Shown here in pieces: positions 1 through 5,593 of a stretch of 15,433 nt of DNA. The notes beneath the pieces are model-generated. The model was not told the DNA's origin, did not search any database, and worked only from the letters and a program-made list of their open reading frames with translations. The translations under genes were made by a program, and so were the position numbers. How positions within the stretch are numbered: position 1 is the first letter of the stretch; every line of letters starts with the position of its first letter. The stretch is from JBKHDT01 sp049974825 (GTDB lineage: Bacteria; Pseudomonadota; Gammaproteobacteria; Halothiobacillales; Halothiobacillaceae), in NCBI GenBank assembly GCA_049974825.1, contig JBNGDJ010000056.1:1-15433 (forward strand). The letters are read 5' to 3'.

Positions 1-14
1 CAGGACCGGAATCC

Positions 15-389
15 ATGCAACAGAAGGTTCAGGAAATCCGATACCGCAAGTCCAGCAACAGTCTGCTGGTCACCTTTGCCGACGGCGCATCCTTTGCCCT
101 GCCCGCCGAATATCTGCGGGTGTTCTCCCCCTCCGCCGAGGTCAGGGGTCATGGTCTGCAGGAACCCCTGCTGGTGATTGGAAAGGAACAGGTCCGCATA
201 CGGGCCATCGAGCCGGTAGGACGCTATGCGGTCAAGCTGGTGTTTGACGACGGACACGACAGCGGTCTCTACGACTGGGACATACTGCGCAAACTGGCCG
301 AAGAGCAGGAACACAACTGGACCGGTTATCTGGCCCGACTGCGCAATGCGGGCGTGCCCCATCCATCGGAGACCGACGGCCATGGCTGA
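15..389 (+). CDS. DUF971 / gamma-butyrobetaine hydroxylase-like N-terminal domain protein
   Basis: This is a 124-residue, single-domain protein. Its first half (RYRKSSNSLLVTFADG, then FALPAEYLRVFSPSAEVRGHG) has the pattern of the DUF971 / GBBH-like N-terminal family, and the second half carries VGRYAVKLVFDDGHDSGLYDW, typical of the same fold. The family's biochemical role is not settled. The domain is named after the N-terminal part of gamma-butyrobetaine hydroxylase, but no oxygenase domain follows. The protein has no cysteine, so the Cys-based zinc site of the full-length hydroxylases is not present. The ATG at 15 is preceded by a modest AGGA at 2-5 (AGGACCGGA). The stop overlaps the ubiE start by 8 nt, so the two are probably translated together. 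In many proteobacteria this gene sits between hslU and ubiE; hslU would lie just left of the window (inference). Confidence 0.88.
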   Translation: MQQKVQEIRYRKSSNSLLVTFADGASFALPAEYLRVFSPSAEVRGHGLQEPLLVIGKEQVRIRAIEPVGRYAVKLVFDDGHDSGLYDWDILRKLAEEQEHNWTGYLARLRNAGVPHPSETDGHG

Positions 390-1125
390 ACAGACCCATT
401 TCGGTTACCGCAAGGTCACCGAAGACGAGAAAGCGCGCCTGGTAGGCGGGGTTTTCGACTCGGTGGCGGACAAGTACGACCTGATGAACGACGTGATGAG
501 CCTGGGAATCCACCGGCTCTGGAAACGCGTGGCACTGGAACACAGCGGCCTGCGCCGCGGCATGCGCGCGCTGGATCTGGCCAGCGGCACGGGGGATCTG
601 GCCAGACGGATGGCGGCGATGGTGGGGCAGGAAGGGCTGGTGCTGCTATCGGACATCAACTTCAGCATGCTGCGCAACGGACGCCGCAAGCTGGACGATC
701 ACGGCGTCATCGGCAATGTCGACTACCTGCTTTCCGACGCAGAATCGCTGCCCTTTCCTGACAACCACTTCGACGTGGTCACGATCGGCTTTGGGTTGCG
801 CAACGTCACCCGCAAGGAGCTCGCCCTCAAGGAGATGCATCGCATCCTGCGGCCCGGTGGGCGCGCGCTTGTTCTGGAGTTCTCGAAACCCGTGAACCCG
901 CTCCTCGGCAGGCTTTACGACGGCTACTCCTTCACTGCCCTGCCTGCGCTGGGAAAACTGCTGGTGAACGATGCCGAGAGTTACCGCTACCTGGCCGAGT
1001 CGATTCGCATGCACCCGGACCAGGAAACGCTGGCGGGCATGATGACCGAGGCGGGTTTTGAACAGGTCGACTACATCAACATGACTTTCGGTGTCGTGGC
1101 CCTGCACAAGGGCTTCAAGTTCTGA
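382..1125 (+). CDS. ubiE: Ubiquinone/menaquinone biosynthesis C-methyltransferase UbiE
   Basis: A 247-residue class I SAM-dependent methyltransferase, close to the 251 residues of E. coli UbiE. It methylates the quinone ring carbon in ubiquinone synthesis (and demethylmenaquinone where that is made). The N-terminal block (FGYRKVTEDEKARLVGGVF, then SVADKYDLMNDVMSLGIHR) is the UbiE/COQ5 signature. SAM-binding motif I is ALDLASGTGDL at residues 63-73, followed by the acidic SDIN near 90-93 and GFGLRNVT at 136-143. The start chosen is the ATG at 382, inside the end of the DUF971 gene. The open frame continues upstream to 226, but that part is the shadow of the first gene and has no UbiE similarity. 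The usual partners ubiJ and ubiB do not follow; mltF does, after an 85-nt gap. Confidence 0.97.
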   Translation: MAEQTHFGYRKVTEDEKARLVGGVFDSVADKYDLMNDVMSLGIHRLWKRVALEHSGLRRGMRALDLASGTGDLARRMAAMVGQEGLVLLSDINFSMLRNGRRKLDDHGVIGNVDYLLSDAESLPFPDNHFDVVTIGFGLRNVTRKELALKEMHRILRPGGRALVLEFSKPVNPLLGRLYDGYSFTALPALGKLLVNDAESYRYLAESIRMHPDQETLAGMMTEAGFEQVDYINMTFGVVALHKGFKF

Positions 1126-1131
1126 GCCGCC

Positions 1132-1147
1132 TGCCGGGCACCCGGCA
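1132..1147. other. Perfect GC-rich inverted repeat after ubiE
   Basis: TGCCGGG and CCCGGCA are separated by two bases, 6 nt after the ubiE stop. RNA from either strand could fold into a short stable hairpin. No run of T follows, so it is not a classical intrinsic terminator. It may stabilise the 3' end of the ubiE message or attenuate reading into mltF. The role is inferred. Confidence 0.35.
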
Positions 1148-1210
1148 CGGGACGATCCGAAGGTTTCATGCTGATATTCCGAGACCTGCAAAAGACCGCA
1201 ACTGTCTGAC

Positions 1211-2731
1211 GTGAACAGCTCCGACGAAAGCGCATCCCGCACGCGAGACAATGCCGGCCTGATCCGGTTTTTCGGGGTGCTCGTCCTGGTGGTGCTTCCA
1301 TTGTCATGGTGGGGCTGGCTGCACTGGCCGACAACTGACAGCCCGGAGACCGCTGCCGAGGCTCAGCGCAGCCTGCCATCCGCCCGGCAGGCGCCACGAA
1401 CACGGACGGCCCACATCGACGAGATTTTCAGCCGGGGCTATTTGCGCGTAGTCACCCGCATCAGCCCGACCATCTACGTGCCGGACGCAGTCTGGCCGCA
1501 GGGCCTTGAGCATGATCTGATCCGGGGTTTCGCCGACCGGCTCGGCCTGGACGTGGAGTTTCTCGTTGCCGACTCGGTAGAAGAAGTCTATGCCCTGCTG
1601 CGCCGCGGCCATGCCGATCTCGCCGCGGCCGGGCTGACAGTCAGCGAACGCCGGCGCGCGCACTTTCGCTTCGGGCCCAGCTACATGACCGTGCACCGGC
1701 AGCTGGTACACCACAAGGACCACGAAACGCCCGAAGGCCTTCACGATCTGGGTGCGCGAGTCCTGAACGTCCCGCGCGGGTCCAGCCCGGGCGACTGGCT
1801 TGAGGCCCTGCGCGTGGACTTCGACAACTTCGTGGTCCACAGCCGCATGCAGGACACGCTGGATCTGGTCACCCTGATCGAGCAGGGGCAGGTCGATTAC
1901 GCCGTGGTCCACTCGCATGAAGCTCTGATCGGGCAGCACCTGGCCGACAACCTGACCCTCGGCTTTCATATCGGTCCGCCGGTCGCCTTTGCCTGGGCCT
2001 TCAGCCGCCAGCACGACACCTCCCTGCTGGTCGAGGCGGAAGCATACTTCGCCGAACTGCGCGCCGGCCGGCGGCTTGCCGACCTGCTGGACCGCTATTA
2101 CGCCCAGTTCGAGACCCTGGACCGTACGCTTGCGCTGGCGTTCATGAAGGCGGTCAATGAGCGGCTGGGGCCGTTTGAACGCTGGTTTCGGGAAGCCGGG
2201 GCGCGCTACGACATCGACTGGCGCCTGCTCGCAGCCATGGGTTACAAGGAATCGAAGTGGGATCCGCGCGCCCGTTCGCACATGGGCGCACATGGCCTGA
2301 TGCAGATCACCCTGCCAACCGCCCGCGAACTGGGGCTTGAAAACCCCGACGACCCGCAGGCCAATATCATGGCGGCGGCGAAGTATCTCGACCAGCTCCG
2401 GTCCCTGGTCGCCCCGGATGCACCCGAACCCGATCGCAGCTATTTTGCGCTGGCCGCCTACAACATCGGCATGGGGCACCTGTCCGAAGCACGCGCACTG
2501 ACCGAGCGCAAGGGGGCGAATCCGGACCGCTGGCGGGACGTGCGCCAGCATCTGCCGCTTCTGTCCCAGCCCGAGTATTACCGGCGCTCACGCTATGGCT
2601 TTGCCCGGGGGTCGGAAACCGTGGAATACGTGGAGAACATCCGCGCCTTCCACGATCTGATGATCTGGGTTGAGCAGCGCCGCCTGCGCGACGAACGCCT
2701 CGCGACGGGCGCAGACCGGCAACACGACTGA
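1211..2731 (+). CDS. mltF: Membrane-bound lytic murein transglycosylase F (MltF)
   Basis: This 506-residue two-domain protein cleaves the MurNAc-GlcNAc bond of peptidoglycan with formation of 1,6-anhydroMurNAc. Residues 17-40 are strongly hydrophobic (a membrane anchor or signal segment). Residues about 65-300 form a periplasmic solute-binding-type (SBP_bac_3) domain, seen in RGYLRVVTRISPTIYV and HADLAAAGLTVSERR. Residues about 320-490 are the Slt/GH23 catalytic domain: IDWRLLAAMGYKESKWDP with the catalytic Glu at 347, GLMQITLPTA, and FALAAYNIGMGH. The C-terminal LPLLSQPEYY and YGFARGSETVEYVENIR are specific to MltF. The start is a GTG at 1211 without an obvious ribosome site. It is the most upstream start in this frame and keeps the hydrophobic segment whole. 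No lipobox Cys is seen at the N-terminus. The stop lies 4 nt from the stop of convergent pyrF. Confidence 0.95.
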   Translation: MNSSDESASRTRDNAGLIRFFGVLVLVVLPLSWWGWLHWPTTDSPETAAEAQRSLPSARQAPRTRTAHIDEIFSRGYLRVVTRISPTIYVPDAVWPQGLEHDLIRGFADRLGLDVEFLVADSVEEVYALLRRGHADLAAAGLTVSERRRAHFRFGPSYMTVHRQLVHHKDHETPEGLHDLGARVLNVPRGSSPGDWLEALRVDFDNFVVHSRMQDTLDLVTLIEQGQVDYAVVHSHEALIGQHLADNLTLGFHIGPPVAFAWAFSRQHDTSLLVEAEAYFAELRAGRRLADLLDRYYAQFETLDRTLALAFMKAVNERLGPFERWFREAGARYDIDWRLLAAMGYKESKWDPRARSHMGAHGLMQITLPTARELGLENPDDPQANIMAAAKYLDQLRSLVAPDAPEPDRSYFALAAYNIGMGHLSEARALTERKGANPDRWRDVRQHLPLLSQPEYYRRSRYGFARGSETVEYVENIRAFHDLMIWVEQRRLRDERLATGADRQHD

Positions 2732-2735
2732 AATC

Positions 2736-3452
2736 TCAGTCCCCTGCCTGGGCCTGCTCGATTTCCTCATGAATGCGCATCCACGCCCCGAAGGGATCGT
2801 CCGCGCCGGTGATGGGACGGCCGATAACCAGAGAAGAAGCGCCAGCGCTGATGGCCTCGGCGGGCGTCATGACCCGGTGTTGATCGTCGGTGGCCGCCCA
2901 GGACGGCCGGATACCCGGCGTGACGAGCATGCCGCGCGGACCGAATACCTCGCGCATGGCCGAGGCCTCCCGCGCCGAACAAACCACCCCGTCCAGACCA
3001 GCTTCGGCAGCCAGCCGGCCCAGCCGTTCGACCTGATCGGCCACGGGGCCGCTCACACCGGTTGCGTGCATGGTCTGCTCATCCATGCTGGTCAGTACCG
3101 TCACGGCAATCAGGTGCGTACGTGGATTGACGGCGCGGACCGCTGCAAGCGCTGCCGACATCATCGGCCCGCCGCCGGCGGCATGGACATTGAGCAGGTC
3201 CACCCCCATGCCCGCGGCCACCCGGCAAGCCCGCGCCACGGTGTTGGGAATGTCGTGATACTTCAGGTCAAGGAACAGACTGAAACCAGCATCGACATGC
3301 CGGCGAACCCAGTCAGGACCCACCGCGGTAAACAGCTCCTTGCCGACCTTCAGCCCACAGCCGGAACCGGCCAGGGCCTCCGTCAGCCGGTCGGCGTCGG
3401 CGGCATTGTCCATGTCAAGCGCGACATAAACGCGCGGAAGGTGATCGATCAT
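2736..3452 (-). CDS. pyrF: Orotidine-5'-phosphate decarboxylase
   Basis: A 238-residue TIM-barrel enzyme that decarboxylates OMP to UMP, the last step of de novo pyrimidine synthesis in the cytoplasm. The catalytic block DLKYHDIPNT gives Asp62, Lys64 and Asp67. KVGKELF is at 35-41, and LIAVTVLTSM, GLDGVVCSA, LVTPGIRP and GASSLVIGRPIT complete the family pattern. The length is normal. The ATG at 3452 has a GGGGAG ribosome site 10 nt upstream. The frame stays open much further, but that upstream part runs through repeat R1 and is not similar to PyrF. It lies downstream of lapB with R1 between, and ends tail-to-tail with mltF. Confidence 0.97.
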   Translation of the reverse strand: MIDHLPRVYVALDMDNAADADRLTEALAGSGCGLKVGKELFTAVGPDWVRRHVDAGFSLFLDLKYHDIPNTVARACRVAAGMGVDLLNVHAAGGGPMMSAALAAVRAVNPRTHLIAVTVLTSMDEQTMHATGVSGPVADQVERLGRLAAEAGLDGVVCSAREASAMREVFGPRGMLVTPGIRPSWAATDDQHRVMTPAEAISAGASSLVIGRPITGADDPFGAWMRIHEEIEQAQAGD

Positions 3453-3511
3453 CTTTGTGGGTCTCCCCGAGAAAATCCCGCAGCAAGGGCGGCAAGGCAT
3501 GCGCCGGAGGT

Positions 3512-3675
3512 TTCCAGGGAAGGTCTGCACAAATGCAGGCCTTCCCGTGCAGGACATGGATGCCCTGCCGCACAATGGCGCAAGCCATTGAATTGCGGAG
3601 CCCGGGCCGAGCATGTGTCGGTCCGGGCGTTTCTGCAAAAATCCATGGATGGATTTTTGCAGAGTTTCCCTGGAA
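3512..3675 (+). repeat. Intergenic palindromic repeat R1 (full-length copy)
   Basis: A 164-bp non-coding element fills most of the pyrF-lapB gap. The ends are inverted copies: TTCCAGGGAA at 3512-3521 and TTCCCTGGAA at 3666-3675, and the similarity continues inward (GGTCTGCACAAAT on the left, ACTCTGCAAAAAT read inward from the right). Inside are consecutive stem-loops: 3517-3546 (13 bp, loop CAAA, one G-T pair), 3549-3568 (9 bp with one A-C mismatch), 3573-3590 (7 bp closing a GCAA tetraloop), a CCCGG/CCGGG stem enclosing CCGA/TCGG at about 3602-3627, and a perfect 15-bp stem at 3632-3661. The right end is 4 nt from the lapB stop codon. No transposase and no clear target duplication are seen. 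It looks like a MITE or ERIC/BIME-type element. Confidence 0.85.
3581..3593 (-). promoter_or_regulatory. IHF-consensus-like site in R1
   Basis: Read on the minus strand, the 13 bases are ATTCAATGGCTTG. They fit the IHF consensus WATCAANNNNTTR except at the second base. The same site is present in R2 and R3. Binding is inferred. Part of the conservation could come from the overlapping stem-loop. Confidence 0.25.
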
Positions 3676-3679
3676 GAAT

Positions 3680-4858
3680 CTACATACTCCGGCAACGCCC
3701 CCACTGAAAGCAGCGCGGGCATTGCCAGTGCCAAGACCCCGTTCGCAAACCACAATTGTCGCAAACATGACGCCCCATGTCGGCCCGATCGAGTATCCTT
3801 CGAACGGCCTTCAAACAGGGCATCGGCCCGCTGTCCCCCATCTCGGCCCGCAGGACTTCCAGCGCCTCGATTCCGCCAACCCCTGGATGCGCCTCCAGGT
3901 GAGCATACAGGCTTTCGCGGGCCGCTGCGCTGTCCCCCAGCGCCAGGTACAGACGCGATCGCGACAGGGCGAATTCCGCCGCCGGCAGCACACGGTAAAT
4001 CTGCTTGATCCACGCCAACAACGCGTCCGGCTCGGCGCAGTCCTTCATTCGCGCTTCGATCGCCCCCCAAGCAAGACGTATCGCTTCCGGTTGCTTGTCC
4101 TGGGCCTCGTTCAATGCACGGCGCATGGCCCGGCAGTCATCCCGCCCGGCCGTCCACCGCAATTTCAGGGTCCAGGCATGCAGATGACCGCCATCAAGCG
4201 TCAAGGCCGATTCGATCCAGCGCTCGGCTTCCACCCGGTCATGCCTTGCAAGCAGTGTCTCGGCCCGTTCACTCCGGTAATTGGCCACCAGGGCGCGTGT
4301 ATCGGGGTCACGCAGCCCATCGGGACTGCTTGCAACAGCCCAGTCCTCCGCCTGCTGCCAGTGTCTTTGCATTTCCTGCAGGCGGATCAGACTGCGCCCG
4401 GCACTCTCCCGATTCTCGGGTGCCTCGAAGGCCTGCTCGAGCAACCGCTCCGCCCGGTCGAGCCAGCCCAGGGACAGATAGTCTCGTCCCAGCTCCAGAA
4501 GGGCGCGATGACGCCAGTCCGTCGAAAGATCCGGCCGAGCCAGCAAAGCCTGGTGGATGGTCACGGCCCGGTCGAGCTCGCCGCGACGCCGGTAGGCGAT
4601 CGCCAGCGCGAAGAGTGGCTCTGGGTCCCGCGCATGCTCGGCACCCTGGGCCACCAGCGCCGACAGGGCCCGGTCCGTATCATCGTCGATCAGGGCGAAC
4701 AGCGGGGCGATCAAGGCAGGATCGGGGCACGGTGCCCCAGGCAGCATGCGGTCAGACGGGTGCCGATGCCGCAGGCGACAGGCCAACCAGACCAACAGGC
4801 CCGCCACCAGGGCGCCAACCAGGCAGCCGACGAGAAAGCCTGGCGCAGGCAAGGTCAT
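3680..4858 (-). CDS. lapB: LPS assembly protein B (TPR and rubredoxin-like domains)
   Basis: A 392-residue protein (389 in E. coli). LapB (YciM) is an inner-membrane protein that helps FtsH degrade LpxC and so controls lipopolysaccharide synthesis. A membrane helix spans residues about 7-27, with a basic RLRHRH after it facing the cytoplasm. TPR-like helical repeats fill residues about 50-340, including GELDRAVTIHQALLARPDL and ALLELGRDYLSLGWLDRAE, which match the family closely. The C-terminal metal-binding rubredoxin-type domain has Cys366, Cys369, Cys380 and Cys383 (CDNC and CPRC). The stop is TAG, 4 nt from repeat R1. The ATG at 4858 has no clear ribosome site, but it places the membrane helix at the N-terminus. 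The usual partner lapA is not upstream. Confidence 0.94.
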   Translation of the reverse strand: MTLPAPGFLVGCLVGALVAGLLVWLACRLRHRHPSDRMLPGAPCPDPALIAPLFALIDDDTDRALSALVAQGAEHARDPEPLFALAIAYRRRGELDRAVTIHQALLARPDLSTDWRHRALLELGRDYLSLGWLDRAERLLEQAFEAPENRESAGRSLIRLQEMQRHWQQAEDWAVASSPDGLRDPDTRALVANYRSERAETLLARHDRVEAERWIESALTLDGGHLHAWTLKLRWTAGRDDCRAMRRALNEAQDKQPEAIRLAWGAIEARMKDCAEPDALLAWIKQIYRVLPAAEFALSRSRLYLALGDSAAARESLYAHLEAHPGVGGIEALEVLRAEMGDSGPMPCLKAVRRILDRADMGRHVCDNCGLRTGSWHWQCPRCFQWGRCRSM

Positions 4859-5011
4859 GACCGGCGGGAGACCGGCTCTGGCAGCGCCGGCTCAGACCGC
4901 CCACCGGCATGGGTCCGACTGCCATGACAGCACAGCGGCATCCTCCGCCGGGAACCCGGACGAGCTGCGCGCCCCGCCGACATGATGGAGTGACGGACTG
5001 TCACGGGCAAC
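4859..5011. other. Gap between lapB and ihfB, no lapA
   Basis: These 153 bases occupy the place where lapA (about 100 codons, two membrane helices) usually lies. No frame encodes a hydrophobic protein here. A short inverted repeat, GTGAC/GTCAC with a 5-base loop, lies at about 4990-5004, just after the ihfB stop, without a T run. I see no other feature. Confidence 0.6.
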
Positions 5012-5308
5012 TCATTCGCCGTGACCAGCCGCCTGATTGACCCGTTCACGAAGCGCCTTGCCCGGCTTGAAATGAGGCACGTGCTTTCCGGGCAGCTCAA
5101 CCGCTTCGCCGGTCTTGGGGTTTCGCCCGACGCGCGGCTTGCGGAAATGGAGGCTGAAGCTCCCGAATCCCCGGATTTCGATCCGTTCTCCACTGGCGAG
5201 AGCATCCATCATCTCCTGGAGAATCAGCTTTACGGACGCCTCCACGTCACGCAACTGCAGGTGTTCCTGGCGCGCGGCCAGACGGTCGATCAGTTCGGAT
5301 TTCGTCAT
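5012..5308 (-). CDS. ihfB: Integration host factor subunit beta
   Basis: A 98-residue HU/IHF family DNA-bending protein (E. coli IHF-beta has 94). It pairs with IHF-alpha, encoded elsewhere, to bend DNA sharply at specific sites in promoters, recombination sites and the nucleoid. MTKSELIDRLAAR at the start, IEIRGFGSFSLHFR near 43-56 and GRNPKTGEAVELP at 61-73 are diagnostic. The proline at 64 is the one that intercalates into DNA. The N-terminus and EEMMDAL-like helix favour the beta over the alpha subunit. The ATG at 5308 has only a weak ribosome site. A strong terminator lies between rpsA and this gene, so ihfB should have its own promoter, probably in or near R2. Confidence 0.96.
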   Translation of the reverse strand: MTKSELIDRLAARQEHLQLRDVEASVKLILQEMMDALASGERIEIRGFGSFSLHFRKPRVGRNPKTGEAVELPGKHVPHFKPGKALRERVNQAAGHGE

Positions 5309-5369
5309 GTTTTTCGCTTTGACCGTGTTGAATCAGGGAGCCCGCGCACGAGTGTTTTTTATTCAGTGC

Positions 5370-5469
5370 TTAGGGAAGGTCTGCACGAATGCAGACCTTC
5401 CCGTGCAGGGCATGGATGCCCTGCCGCACAATGGCGCAAGCCATTGAATAGCCTGGCCCGGGTCGGGCG
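5370..5469 (+). repeat. Intergenic palindromic repeat R2 (right end missing)
   Basis: About 100 bp in the same orientation as R1, with near identity from GGGAAGGTCTGCAC to GCCATTGAAT. The first stem (5373-5385 with 5390-5402, loop CGAA) is a perfect 13 bp; R1 has a G-T pair where R2 has an A-T pair. The second stem (5405-5413 with 5416-5424) is a perfect 9 bp, and the third (5429-5446) has the GCAA tetraloop. The right third of R1 is absent; the element ends in a short GCCCG/CGGGC stem. It lies between the rpsA terminator and ihfB, so it may be part of the ihfB promoter region. Confidence 0.82.
5437..5449 (-). promoter_or_regulatory. IHF-consensus-like site in R2, upstream of ihfB
   Basis: On the minus strand this reads ATTCAATGGCTTG, one base off WATCAANNNNTTR and identical to the site in R1. 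It lies about 130 nt upstream of the ihfB start, so feedback by IHF on its own gene is possible. This is inference. Confidence 0.28.
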
Positions 5470-5475
5470 GTTCAC

Positions 5476-5504
5476 CAAACAAAAACGCCATCAGGCTGAT
5501 GGCG
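5476..5504 (-). terminator. Intrinsic terminator of rpsA
   Basis: On the minus strand, CGCCATCAG and CTGATGGCG form a 9-bp stem closed by a single base (in practice a few base pairs fewer with a larger loop), followed by a T-rich run (GTTTTTGTTTG). It lies about 90 nt after the rpsA stop and is the clearest Rho-independent terminator in the window. It separates the serC-rpsA transcript from ihfB. Confidence 0.85.
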
Positions 5505-5513
5505 CTCGTCTAG

Positions 5514-5584
5514 CCGACTCAAGAGTCGGTTGGGTTGTCCCGGTCCCGTCCGGGAAGGAGGCGGATCGCAGGAGACGATCCGCC
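5514..5584 (-). other. Three further stem-loops in the rpsA 3' UTR
   Basis: Between the rpsA stop and its terminator are three close hairpins: GGCGGATCG/CGATCCGCC (5560-5568 with 5576-5584, 9 bp), CCCGG/CCGGG (5539-5543 with 5550-5554) and CCGACTC/GAGTCGG (5514-5520 with 5523-5529). None has its own T run. A folded tail like this could protect the abundant rpsA mRNA from 3' exonucleases or be the body of a small 3'-derived RNA. The pairing is seen directly; the role is inferred. Confidence 0.5.
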
Positions 5585-5593
5585 CGCGGCGGA

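Noticed and set aside
2670..3707. 345-codon plus-strand frame opposite pyrF
   Set aside because: Shadow of pyrF and R1; no family similarity.
3455..4927. 490-codon plus-strand frame opposite lapB, running through R1
   Set aside because: Antisense to lapB, which has unmistakable TPR and rubredoxin-type motifs; the predicted protein is low-complexity Pro/Arg/Gln.
4855..5205. Minus-strand frame of 116 codons across the ihfB-lapB gap as a candidate LapA
   Set aside because: It overlaps ihfB in another frame and has no hydrophobic membrane segment, which LapA requires.
5309..5372. A sigma-70 promoter for ihfB in the AT-rich stretch TGAATAAAAAACA
   Set aside because: A promoter is expected here, but no -35/-10 pair with proper spacing could be defended from sequence alone.
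5373..5402. First stem of R2 as an intrinsic terminator for rpsA
   Set aside because: The stem is strong, but no T run follows on either strand; the true terminator is at 5476-5504.
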